Virus record (IMG/VR): IMGVR_UViG_3300031951_011417
Location: 1-48,924 of that record
Length of the DNA stretch: 48,924 bases
Source of the DNA: a virus
Reading direction: 5' to 3' (one strand)
Shown: positions 8,214 through 15,915 of the stretch, in pieces
Position numbering within the stretch: the first letter of the stretch is position 1
Layout: every line of letters starts with the position of its first letter
Translations under genes and position numbers: made by a program
Notes under the pieces: generated by a model
The model's input: the letters and a program-made list of their open reading frames with translations, nothing else
The model's database searches: none
What the model was told of the DNA's origin: nothing

Positions 8214-9650
8214 ATGAGTTTAAACGAAAATATGGAGAAATTTTTTAAAGTAAAAAAAACTTTAGAAAAAAAATTAGTTAATGAGGGGTTAACTAAAGAT
8301 GAAAAAGTTCTTTTAGAAAGAGTTAAGAAAGAAATTGGTGAAGCTCCGATTGATTACTCAGAAGTTGGCGGTGCTAGAATGGAGCCTGAACGTCAACGTA
8401 AATTTGAAAAGGGTGAAAATCCATATGCCAAATATGGTATGTCCCAAGAATTGATTGATATTTTAGGTAGTGAAGGTTTTAAAAAATCAGTTGAGAAAGT
8501 AAAAAGAGCACTTGGTGATAAGTCAGGTGTAGTGGAGGGTAATCCACAACAAGTATTTATGCAATTGATGATGGCGGCGATGAGAGATTTGCAAACCATT
8601 ATGTCAATACAGAGTAGAAAGAAAGAAGAGATTGAGGAGTTAGCCGAAAACTTGGTTGCGAGTCATTTTAATTTAGACAAACCACCATTTAATAAAAGAG
8701 TTAGACTTGAAGCAACATTAATTTCGGGACCAATGGGTGCAGCGGAAGGTATGAGAACTTCGGCTGAAGAACCTTCAGAAGAAGATGTTATTGAAGCGTT
8801 TAAAGATGCTGAGAAACACAAAGAGGAACTTGAAGACTTTGCTCGTGAAGTTGAGGAATTAGGTGGTAAATTTGATTCAAAACAAGCTGAGGAAGTTTTC
8901 GGTAAAAAAATGCAACAAGACGCATTAAAATCGTTTGAAGGTGAAAGAGGTAAAAGAAGAATGGTTAACACTATGATTCAAGGAGCGGCATTTAGTTTAG
9001 GTCATTTATATAAAACATTAAACGATGAGGTTGCAAGTATTGACCCAAGATTAATGAACCTATACAATGTTTCACAAGCAATTATGGAACATTTATATTG
9101 GTTATATCCTGATATGGAACAAATGGCTGGTAGTGGTGGTGGCCAATTAGGTCAGTCATCATTTGAAGAACCTGAAGATGAGGGTGGTCCATTTGTTATT
9201 AAAGCTAAAGCGCCAACATTACCATTATTGGTTCACGAATTGGTAAAAGGATTACTTGATTTCATGGCTTGGGATAGTTTGCCTGAAAATGAAAAACAGG
9301 CACAAATGGTTTTAGGTGCTGAAGACACATTACCAGGTGAAATTTGGGATTCATTATTAGGACCTGTAATTTGGTCTAAATTCCAAAGCATGATTCCTTC
9401 AGATTTATTTGATGATGATAAAAGACACATTCAGTTATATTTGTTCAACAGGTTCAGTAGGTTATCCGCTGATGAAATGAAAAAATTGACTGACGCAATA
9501 TTAAGAGGTGATAATAGCTCCCAAAAAATGATTAATAAAATGATTGAGGAAATTAAAGAATACTTACAAAATGCTCCTCAATATGATGATGAAGAAAGTG
9601 AAGAAGATGATTGGGACAGTGATATGTCTTGGTTAGACGATGAGGATTAA
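8214..9650 (+). CDS. Conserved-type hypothetical protein directly upstream of the terminase
   Basis: 478 residues from ATG 8214. The open frame continues upstream to 8037, but that part is antisense-like overlap with the preceding gene. The protein is largely helical. It has an N-terminal charged coiled segment, a central 'TLISGPMGAAEGMRTSAEE' region, a helical domain ('MVNTMIQGAAFSLGHLYKTL', then 'LMNLYNVSQAIMEHLYWLYP') and a very acidic tail ending 'DDWDSDMSWLDDED'. It is 3 bp from the terminase start, so tightly coupled. The slot corresponds to T4 gene 16 (small terminase), but the length is far beyond gp16 (about 164 residues), so I do not assign that. Confidence 0.75.
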   Translation: MSLNENMEKFFKVKKTLEKKLVNEGLTKDEKVLLERVKKEIGEAPIDYSEVGGARMEPERQRKFEKGENPYAKYGMSQELIDILGSEGFKKSVEKVKRALGDKSGVVEGNPQQVFMQLMMAAMRDLQTIMSIQSRKKEEIEELAENLVASHFNLDKPPFNKRVRLEATLISGPMGAAEGMRTSAEEPSEEDVIEAFKDAEKHKEELEDFAREVEELGGKFDSKQAEEVFGKKMQQDALKSFEGERGKRRMVNTMIQGAAFSLGHLYKTLNDEVASIDPRLMNLYNVSQAIMEHLYWLYPDMEQMAGSGGGQLGQSSFEEPEDEGGPFVIKAKAPTLPLLVHELVKGLLDFMAWDSLPENEKQAQMVLGAEDTLPGEIWDSLLGPVIWSKFQSMIPSDLFDDDKRHIQLYLFNRFSRLSADEMKKLTDAILRGDNSSQKMINKMIEEIKEYLQNAPQYDDEESEEDDWDSDMSWLDDED

Positions 9651-9653
9651 TTT

Positions 9654-11423
9654 ATGTCTTTAAGTAAAGAACAGATATTATTAGAATATGTTAAATGTAA
9701 AAGAGATACTGTATACGCATTAAGAACATATTTGCAGACATACGACAATACAGTTTCTAAGTATGTCCCACTAGAGTTATTCCCTGACCAAATTACTTTG
9801 TTAGAGGATTACGAAAATTACAATGAAAACATTGCATTAAAATATAGACAGGCGGGGGTATCTACGGTTACCGCCGCTTGGTCTTCTAAAAAATTGGTCT
9901 TAGCGTCCAAAGAAAAACCTGAAAAAATTCTTATAATCGCCAATAAATTAGATACATCTTTAGAGATGGCTAATAAAATTCGTGCGTTTGTCGGTCAATG
10001 GCCATCTTGGGTTGGGGTTGGATTTGCACCTGAGAAAAATTCACAAAAACATTATAAATTAACAAATGGATGTGAGGTGAAAGCCGTTGCAACATCCAAA
10101 GATGCCTTACGTGGGTTTACACCAACAATATTAATATTTGATGAGGCGGCCTTCATTGATGCTGATGGTGACTTCTGGTCAGCTTGTATGGCGTCCTTGT
10201 CTACGGGTGGTAAAGTAATTGTAGTCTCAACACCTAACGGTAATGACCCTATTTATTATGAAATTTACGACCAAGCATTACGTGGTATGAACGACTTCAA
10301 AATTACCGAAATGTATTGGTATCGTGACCCACGTTATACTAGTGACCTATATTTTATTAAAACTGATGACGCAATTCATTACCTTTTAAACAAAGAGGAG
10401 TATGGTCCTGAAAAAATAATTAGTTGGGCTGACAAACCATTTTCAGAAAGAAATTTTGATGACGTTAAAGAATTGATGAATAACGGATATAAACCGTGTT
10501 CTGATTGGTTTGAACGAATGGTTAAGAAACTTAAATACGATAAACGTAAAGTTTCTCAAGAGTTGGAATGTAACTTTCTTGGTTCAGGTGATAATGTATT
10601 TGACTCAAAATTAATGCAAAAAATTCGTGAGAATTACTTATTAGAACCTCAAAATAAAATGTTGGGTAATCAATTATGGATTTGGAAAGAACCTGTTGTG
10701 GGTCACAAATACATAATGGGGGTTGACGTTAGTCGTGGTGATAGTGAAGATTTTAGTTCCTTCCAAATAATTGACTTTGATAGTCGTGAGCAAGTTGCGG
10801 AATTTGTTGGGAAATTACCCCCAGATACAATGGCTGAAATATGTTACAAATGGGGTAATATGTATTCAGCGTATATTGTGATAGATATTACAGGAGGTAT
10901 GGGAGTATCAACCTCACGTAAATTACAAGAATTAGGTTATAAAAATTTATATACTGATGGTGTAGAATTGGGTAATACTTGGAAGTACAATCCTAAATCG
11001 GCCGAAAAAATACCAGGTATTAACTTTAACAATAAACGTGTCCAAATTATTGCTTCATACGAAGAAGCGATGAGACACGATTTTAAAATATATAGTCATC
11101 GTTTATATAATGAAATGGATACATTTATATATATTAACGGTAGACCTGACCACCAAAAAGGAAGACACGATGACTTACTTATGTCTATCGCAATGGCTAC
11201 TTATGTAGGTGAGTCATCGTTTAGTAATTTAACAAAAGTAACCGAACATACCAAATCAATGTTAGAATCTTGGACGGTAAGTAATAATGATGAAGCGTCA
11301 AAAACATTAGATTTTAACCCTGTTATACCTCATTATCAAGATAGAATAAGACAAATGAATGGGGGTTCTCAAGTTTCTCGCGAAGACTATATGAGATATG
11401 GGTGGTTATTTGGTACTAGATAA
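9654..11423 (+). CDS. terL: Terminase large subunit (T4 gp17-like)
   Basis: 589 residues; DNA-packaging motor ATPase plus headful nuclease. The ATPase domain has a deviant Walker A 'KYRQAGVST' (63-71), in which the usual GKT lysine is replaced and an upstream basic residue probably substitutes. Walker B plus catalytic Glu is 'ILIFDEAAF' (159-167) and motif III is 'STPNG' (192-196). The RNase H-like nuclease has acidic residues D358 ('MGVDVSRGD'), D411 ('YIVIDITGG') and D506/D507 ('GRHDDLLMSIAMA'). It lies upstream of the portal, as in T4, but gp18 and gp19 (sheath and tube), which lie between gp17 and gp20 in T4, are absent here. Confidence 0.95.
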   Translation: MSLSKEQILLEYVKCKRDTVYALRTYLQTYDNTVSKYVPLELFPDQITLLEDYENYNENIALKYRQAGVSTVTAAWSSKKLVLASKEKPEKILIIANKLDTSLEMANKIRAFVGQWPSWVGVGFAPEKNSQKHYKLTNGCEVKAVATSKDALRGFTPTILIFDEAAFIDADGDFWSACMASLSTGGKVIVVSTPNGNDPIYYEIYDQALRGMNDFKITEMYWYRDPRYTSDLYFIKTDDAIHYLLNKEEYGPEKIISWADKPFSERNFDDVKELMNNGYKPCSDWFERMVKKLKYDKRKVSQELECNFLGSGDNVFDSKLMQKIRENYLLEPQNKMLGNQLWIWKEPVVGHKYIMGVDVSRGDSEDFSSFQIIDFDSREQVAEFVGKLPPDTMAEICYKWGNMYSAYIVIDITGGMGVSTSRKLQELGYKNLYTDGVELGNTWKYNPKSAEKIPGINFNNKRVQIIASYEEAMRHDFKIYSHRLYNEMDTFIYINGRPDHQKGRHDDLLMSIAMATYVGESSFSNLTKVTEHTKSMLESWTVSNNDEASKTLDFNPVIPHYQDRIRQMNGGSQVSREDYMRYGWLFGTR

Positions 11424-11424
11424 T

Positions 11425-11463
11425 ATTTATCAAAGAAACATACTATTTAGTTATTGATAAATA
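11425..11463 (+). promoter_or_regulatory. Inverted repeat with GATAAATA box before the portal gene
   Basis: A perfect 9-bp inverted repeat: ATTTATCAA (11425-11433) and TTGATAAAT (11454-11462), 20-bp spacer. The right arm includes GATAAATA (11456-11463), a one-mismatch late promoter box, 16 nt before the portal ATG at 11480. It may be a promoter with a flanking operator-like dyad, or an mRNA hairpin after the terminase gene. There is no T-run, so it is not a standard terminator. Confidence 0.45.
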
Positions 11464-11479
11464 GAATTAAAATTGCTAT

Positions 11480-13306
11480 ATGGAAAATAAACAAAATAAT
11501 CTAACAGTTTGGCAACGATTGTCTCAAGCGTTTGGACCAAACTCGTTATTAAATCAAGATTATCCCACTTATAAGTTTGATAAGGAACAATTATTAAAAA
11601 CCACATCAAAACAAGACTATGATAGGGAAAAATTACAAGCACAACAAACTTATTATTTAGCTAATCAATGGACTAAAATTGAAAGTAACTTATATACTCA
11701 GGCAGTGTATTATGAACCAACACGTTTGGCTTCATTCTACGATTATGAATCAATGGAGTATACCCCTGAGATTTCTGCGGCGTTAGACATATACGGTGAA
11801 GAATCCACAACTGTGGACCAAAATGGGTTCATGTTACAAATATATTCAGAATCAAAACGTATTAAATCAATCTTAGCGGATTTATTTAATAATGTTTTAG
11901 ATGTTAACACCAATTTACCTATGTGGACAAGAAACACTTGTAAGTACGGTGATAACTTTGTTTATTTAAAACTAGATGCTGAAAAAGGTATTATTGGTTG
12001 TATGCAATTACCAAACATTGAAATTGAACGTTTGGAAAGAGGTATGGCGGCAAAATCTGCAAATGTTGAAGAGCCTGTTGAAAACAAAGGTTTAAGATTT
12101 AAATGGAAAGCGAAAGATATGGAATTTAATTCTTGGGAAATTGCTCACTTCCGTTTATTAGGTGATGACCGTAAATTACCTTATGGTACGTCAATGTTAG
12201 AAAAAGCAAGACGTATTTGGAAACAATTATTGTTATCTGAAGATGCGATGTTAATATATCGTACATCAAGAGCCCCTGAAAGACGTGTATTCAAAGTATT
12301 TGTTGGTAATATGGACGATAAAGACGTTGAACCATATGTACAACGTGTTGCAAACAAATTCAAAAGAAGTCAGGTTGTAGATTCTCAAACAGGTAATGTT
12401 GATATGAGATTTAACCAAATGGCGGTTGACCAAGATTACTTCATTCCTGTACGTGACCCAGCAGCGGCTAGCCCAATTGATACATTGCCTGGTGCCCAAA
12501 ACTTGGCTGAAATTGCCGATATTGAATATATCCAAAAGAAGTTATTAACAGCGTTACGTGTACCTAAAGCATTCTTAGGATTTGAGGAACCTGTTGGTGG
12601 AGGTAAAGATTTATCTTTAATGGATATCCGATTTGCAAGAACCATTAACAGAATTCAAAAATGTATGATTGCCGAATTAAATAAAATTGCAATTGTTCAT
12701 TTATTCTTATTAGGGTTTGAAGATGAATTATCAAACTTCACATTAGGATTAACCAACCCTTCTTCACAAGCTGATTTATTGAAAGTTGATATTTGGAAAG
12801 AAAAAATATTATTATATAAAGATGCGGTTGCTGGTATTGAGGGTATTGCCCCTGTTTCAGTTTCTTGGGCTAAAAAACATATTTTAGGGTTTTCAGATGA
12901 AGAAATTAAACTTGATTTACAACAACAAAGAATTGAGAAAGCAGTTGGCGCTGAATTAACAAATACCGCAACAATAATAACTCACACAGGTGTGTTTGAT
13001 AATATTGATAAATTATATGGTAATAAATCAGGCGGAACTCAAAATGCTGCGGCAACACCTCCACCTCCTCCTGGTGGAGACATGGGTGGATTAGGTGGTG
13101 AAATAGGAGGTCCTCCACCACCTCCAGGACCACCACCAGGTGGTGAAGCGGGAGTAACACCTGAATCTTTTGAGAGGAGAGATAATTTAAAAATATTATT
13201 AGAAAGTGATAATTTAACCGAAGACGATTCTTTCATTGATTTATCTAAAGCTAAGAATTCTTTAGGGGATATAGAGTCTCAATTGGATAAACTTCTAAAT
13301 AGTTAA
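11480..13306 (+). CDS. gp20: Portal vertex protein (T4 gp20-like)
   Basis: 608 residues. The diagnostic gp20 core is present: 'LLLSEDAMLIYRTSRAPERR' (250-269), 'VFKVFVGNM' next to it, then 'IDTLPGAQNLAEI.DIEYIQ' (333-352) and 'KKLLTALRVPKAFLGFEE' (353-370). It forms the dodecameric portal through which DNA is packaged and nucleates prohead assembly. Unusual features are a Pro/Gly-rich linker (about 523-560) with runs of five Pro, and an acidic C-terminal tail containing L-T-E (near 579-581), a possible prohead-protease site. The gene is followed 22 bp later by a prohead-core-type gene, matching T4 order. Confidence 0.95.
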   Translation: MENKQNNLTVWQRLSQAFGPNSLLNQDYPTYKFDKEQLLKTTSKQDYDREKLQAQQTYYLANQWTKIESNLYTQAVYYEPTRLASFYDYESMEYTPEISAALDIYGEESTTVDQNGFMLQIYSESKRIKSILADLFNNVLDVNTNLPMWTRNTCKYGDNFVYLKLDAEKGIIGCMQLPNIEIERLERGMAAKSANVEEPVENKGLRFKWKAKDMEFNSWEIAHFRLLGDDRKLPYGTSMLEKARRIWKQLLLSEDAMLIYRTSRAPERRVFKVFVGNMDDKDVEPYVQRVANKFKRSQVVDSQTGNVDMRFNQMAVDQDYFIPVRDPAAASPIDTLPGAQNLAEIADIEYIQKKLLTALRVPKAFLGFEEPVGGGKDLSLMDIRFARTINRIQKCMIAELNKIAIVHLFLLGFEDELSNFTLGLTNPSSQADLLKVDIWKEKILLYKDAVAGIEGIAPVSVSWAKKHILGFSDEEIKLDLQQQRIEKAVGAELTNTATIITHTGVFDNIDKLYGNKSGGTQNAAATPPPPPGGDMGGLGGEIGGPPPPPGPPPGGEAGVTPESFERRDNLKILLESDNLTEDDSFIDLSKAKNSLGDIESQLDKLLNS

Positions 13307-13310
13307 TATT

Positions 13311-13318
13311 TATATTAA
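13311..13318 (+). promoter_or_regulatory. Weak late-promoter-like box TATATTAA
   Basis: TATATTAA lies exactly 10 nt before the ATG at 13329, the same spacing as the exact TATAAATA boxes at 20662 and 26673 (minus strand). The box itself is degenerate, so it is supported mainly by position. Confidence 0.35.
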
Positions 13319-13328
13319 AAACGAAAAA

Positions 13329-14045
13329 ATGAAAATAGGGATATTAAAATCAAAAGTTGAGAAGTTATTAACTGAATCATATGGTAAAAACACTTTTAAA
13401 GACGAGATAAAGAACTTTAAGACGTATGTGTTGGAGAACAAAGACATTAGTAAATTGTTTTATCTTTACGATGAGTTAACCTCAAATAAAGGATTAACTG
13501 AGTCAGTTGTTGATGAATTTATTACTGAATGTAAAAATTTATATTCTAAAACAACTTCAAAAATTAAACCAAGTAGTTTAAAACAATTAAATGAGTGGGT
13601 TAAAAATATAAAAACAGAAAATGTTTATTCTCACATTGATGAATTATTTTCAGATAATATATTAACCATTGAGTCAAGAATTAACAGTAAAAGGTTAATA
13701 TATGAGTCACTAAAGAAAAAACCTACCGTTAAAAAGGAATCTCCAAAAGTACCTATTAGTTCTATGGTATCAATAGCTAATAAAACAATTACAAACTATA
13801 TTGAGACATTGAGTGAATCAGATAAAAAAGAATTATATAATTTATTATCTGAGGATGACGATAAATTAAGTAAAGACTTTCAGTCTCTAAAAGAATCGGT
13901 AATCTCTAAATTATCTTCTTTAAAAAGAGAAAATACTGATTATGAAACTGGTAAAAGAATTAATGAAACTATAAGTAAAGTTGAATCTGAAAAATATGAT
14001 AAACTTACATATTTTAAGATGAAAAGTTTAAATGAGAATCTTTAA
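13329..14045 (+). CDS. Probable prohead core protein (gp67/gp68 position)
   Basis: 238 residues, lysine/serine/glutamate-rich and almost entirely helical, between portal and protease genes, where T4 has the core genes 67 and 68. It is studded with sites of the prohead-protease type (L/I-x-E), for example LLTE (13-16), GLTE, FITE and ETLSE, as expected of a core protein that is degraded during maturation. No catalytic motifs. The assignment rests on position, composition and site density, not on recognisable homology. The last 4 bases overlap the end of the convergent bS21 gene. Confidence 0.7.
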   Translation: MKIGILKSKVEKLLTESYGKNTFKDEIKNFKTYVLENKDISKLFYLYDELTSNKGLTESVVDEFITECKNLYSKTTSKIKPSSLKQLNEWVKNIKTENVYSHIDELFSDNILTIESRINSKRLIYESLKKKPTVKKESPKVPISSMVSIANKTITNYIETLSESDKKELYNLLSEDDDKLSKDFQSLKESVISKLSSLKRENTDYETGKRINETISKVESEKYDKLTYFKMKSLNENL

Positions 14046-14236
14046 TTAGGATTGTTCTTATATTTTTTTTGAACGTACTTAGCTTTGTTGAGTACGTTTC
14101 TTTTTTTAACTGATTTTTTAACAAATTCTTTTCTCTCAGTTAATTTAGAACTTTGTCTTGTTTTAATAATTTTACCCTTATATTCTTTAAGTGCCCTTTC
14201 AATATTTGAGTTCTTATCTACTTTAACTATTAACAT
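14042..14236 (-). CDS. rpsU: Ribosomal protein bS21
   Basis: 64 residues, the normal length for Bacteroidota bS21. The N-terminal 'MLIVKVDKNSNIERALKEYK' matches the family start (beta strand then 'ENIDRALKRYK'), and 'KEFVKKSVKKRNVLNKAKYV' matches the basic second helix ('FVKPSVxRRxxxQKAxYxQ'). bS21 binds the 30S platform next to the 3' end of 16S rRNA; in Bacteroidota it helps to cover the anti-Shine-Dalgarno sequence. Phage-encoded bS21 is known from some large phages and is thought to replace the host protein. Here it lies antisense in the middle of the head gene block, with its own upstream region 14237-14311. Confidence 0.9.
   Translation of the reverse strand: MLIVKVDKNSNIERALKEYKGKIIKTRQSSKLTERKEFVKKSVKKRNVLNKAKYVQKKYKNNPN
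14072..14107 (+). terminator. Terminator-like hairpin for the core gene, inside antisense rpsU
   Basis: AACGTACT (14072-14079) pairs with AGTACGTT (14091-14098) around an 11-base loop, followed after TC by seven T (14101-14107). It could end rightward transcription of the 13329-14045 gene while lying wholly within the bS21 coding sequence on the other strand. Confidence 0.5.
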
Positions 14237-14311
14237 AATTTTTAGGTTTTTGACTATAATGGTAAATATACTTATATTTTAAAAAAATAAACGATTATAA
14301 TATGAAAAATA

Positions 14312-14779
14312 ATGAAAAAGGGGAAAACCTCAAAAATACAAGGGTTTGGTACATCTAAAATTGTGTATGGAACTGTTGATTCAATTAATTTTAAATCATT
14401 GTATTTAAATTTACAAACGTGGGTAGAACCAATAAAAGAACCTGAAAATTGGACAAGGGTTGTTCTTAATTTAAGTAGGTCAATTAAACATTCGGTATTT
14501 GAAACATTAGACAGAGATTTATTTGATGAGAATTTCATTGTTGATTTAGACTTACGCTCAAGTGGATTAACATTAGGAAAAAAATCATTTATGAATTTAG
14601 AAATAAATTTTTATCTGTCATCAGAAGAACTTGATTTTAAATCAAAAGAAATAAAAGAGAATTTAAAAGATATTGTAACAAGAATTTATGACGAGAATTT
14701 TAATGGAAATTATTATTTTAATTTTTCATTAACCAAAACCAAAAAACAAGAAGAATTGCTCCAAACCGAAAGTGTTTAA
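14312..14779 (+). CDS. Hypothetical protein
   Basis: 155 residues with an alternating beta-strand pattern: 'SKIVYGTVDSINFKSLYLNL' near the N-terminus, and a motif 'KSFMNLEINFYLSS' in the middle. The C-terminal half is charged and helical. It lies between bS21 (divergent) and the prohead protease gene. No recognised motif or signal; a prohead or virion role is only suggested by location. The ATG at 14302 is out of frame and was not used. Confidence 0.65.
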   Translation: MKKGKTSKIQGFGTSKIVYGTVDSINFKSLYLNLQTWVEPIKEPENWTRVVLNLSRSIKHSVFETLDRDLFDENFIVDLDLRSSGLTLGKKSFMNLEINFYLSSEELDFKSKEIKENLKDIVTRIYDENFNGNYYFNFSLTKTKKQEELLQTESV

Positions 14780-14785
14780 TATTTA

Positions 14786-14793
14786 TTAAATAA
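14786..14793 (+). promoter_or_regulatory. Late-promoter-like box TTAAATAA
   Basis: Part of the AT tract TTATTAAATAAAAAC, 11 nt before the ATG of the prohead protease gene at 14805. Six of eight bases match TATAAATA; spacing is like the other candidate late boxes. Confidence 0.35.
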
Positions 14794-14804
14794 AAACATT
14801 CAAA

Positions 14805-15530
14805 ATGGATTTAAAAATATTAAACCCTAACGAAATCGGGAAGGGTATTCTTATAGAATATGATGCGGGATATATATCTCCTAAAGAAAAACATAATTTA
14901 AACTTTATAAAGGAATCTAAAAATTTTTTAGACCATTCTAAACCGTTTGAATTTTATGCGGTGTTACAGAAATATGACACCCCAAATAGAAATGGTAGAA
15001 TATATCCTGAACGTATTTTAAAACGTGAAGCCGACAATTATAAAAAAATGATTGAGAAAGGAGTATCTCTATCTGAATTAAATCACCCAGAATCATCATT
15101 GATTGATTTAGATAGAGTATCCCATATGATAACTGAAATATGGTGGGAAGGTAATATCCTTATGGGTAAATTATTATTACTAACAAGTCCAGGTTTTCAT
15201 GAAAGAGGTATTGTATCAACTAAAGGTGATATGGCCGCTAACTATCTAAGACAAGGAGTTACTTTAGGTATTTCATCAAGAGGTGTTGGTTCATTAAAAA
15301 AAGTAGGTGAAAGAAACGAAGTTCAAGATGACTTTGAACTAATTTGTTTTGACTTAGTATCGTCACCATCAACACCTGGTGCTTATCTTTTCTCAAATCC
15401 TGATGATAGATTTAAGTATGAAGAGAATCTTGAGGAAGAAAAGAAGATGAGAGCGGGAACAGAAGTTAGTGATAATAATAACAAATCACTTGACTTAATG
15501 AAAAGATTGTCCGATTATTTGGGATATTAA
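14805..15530 (+). CDS. gp21: Prohead core protease (T4 gp21-like, peptidase S80)
   Basis: 241 residues. The fold and active site of herpes/T4-type maturation proteases are visible: 'FYAVLQKYDTPNRNGRIYPE' N-terminal strand region, catalytic His H94 in 'LSELNHPESS' and catalytic Ser S157 or S158 in 'LGISSRGVGSL'. It should digest the scaffold and trim capsid and internal proteins after (I/L)-x-E once the prohead is complete. It lies between the core gene and the scaffold gene as in T4. It is slightly longer than T4 gp21 (212 residues), with an acidic C-terminal extension that may itself be autocleaved. Confidence 0.93.
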   Translation: MDLKILNPNEIGKGILIEYDAGYISPKEKHNLNFIKESKNFLDHSKPFEFYAVLQKYDTPNRNGRIYPERILKREADNYKKMIEKGVSLSELNHPESSLIDLDRVSHMITEIWWEGNILMGKLLLLTSPGFHERGIVSTKGDMAANYLRQGVTLGISSRGVGSLKKVGERNEVQDDFELICFDLVSSPSTPGAYLFSNPDDRFKYEENLEEEKKMRAGTEVSDNNNKSLDLMKRLSDYLGY

Positions 15531-15541
15531 ACAAATTAATT

Positions 15542-15751
15542 ATGGACGAAAAATATTTTGTAGCAAGAATTACGACTGACTTGGTAGATTCCGATTCAGG
15601 TAAAGTGAAAAAAGTTAAAGAAGAAAAATTGGTAAAAGGTTACAGTCCCACAGACGTAGAAGCAAAGGTTACCAAAATTTACGAAAACTACACAATGGAT
15701 TGGAGAATCACCGCTATTGTTGAAAGTAAAATTGATGAGGTGATAGACTAA
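15542..15751 (+). CDS. DUF4494-like small protein
   Basis: 69 residues. The pattern 'YFVARITTDLVDSDSGKVKK' followed by 'V.E.KLV.GYSPTDVEAKVT' resembles the DUF4494 family of small Bacteroidota proteins (aromatic start, K..E...LV.A.S.TEAEA). Function unknown. It is co-directional, 11 bp after the protease gene, and is followed by a strong terminator. Confidence 0.65.
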   Translation: MDEKYFVARITTDLVDSDSGKVKKVKEEKLVKGYSPTDVEAKVTKIYENYTMDWRITAIVESKIDEVID

Positions 15752-15772
15752 AATTTTTTCAACGATAAATTT

Positions 15773-15801
15773 AAAAGGAGGGATAATACCCTCCTTTTTT
15801 T
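15773..15801 (+). terminator. Intrinsic terminator
   Basis: AAAAGGAGGG (15773-15782), loop ATAATA, CCCTCCTTTT (15789-15798), followed by more T to 15801. It ends the portal-protease transcript before the scaffold gene. Confidence 0.85.
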
Positions 15802-15819
15802 GTTTTTAACATTTTTCAG

Positions 15820-15898
15820 AATATTTATTTAAATAAAAAAGTTACGAGGAATAATCCTCAATAATAACTTTTTTAAAAATTAAAACTATTTATATAGA
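15820..15898 (+). promoter_or_regulatory. Scaffold/capsid leader: promoter-like boxes flanking a hairpin
   Basis: Within the 164-bp gap before the scaffold gene, an AT box ATATTTATTTAAATAA (15821-15836) is followed by a hairpin: AAAAAAGTTA (15835-15844) pairs with TAACTTTTTT (15865-15874), and an inner GAGG/CCTC stem (15846-15849 with 15856-15859) sits around AATAAT. A second box CTATTTATATAG (15887-15898) is 17 nt before the ATG. The hairpin with its T-run could be a leader attenuator or a second terminator, in which case the second box drives scaffold and capsid. Confidence 0.45.
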
Positions 15899-15915
15899 AA
15901 AAAACCAAACTGTAA

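Noticed and set aside
12906-13236. Minus-strand open frames with Leu/His- or Pro/Gly-rich products
   Set aside because: Antisense of the portal's polyproline linker; no independent start context or conserved motif.
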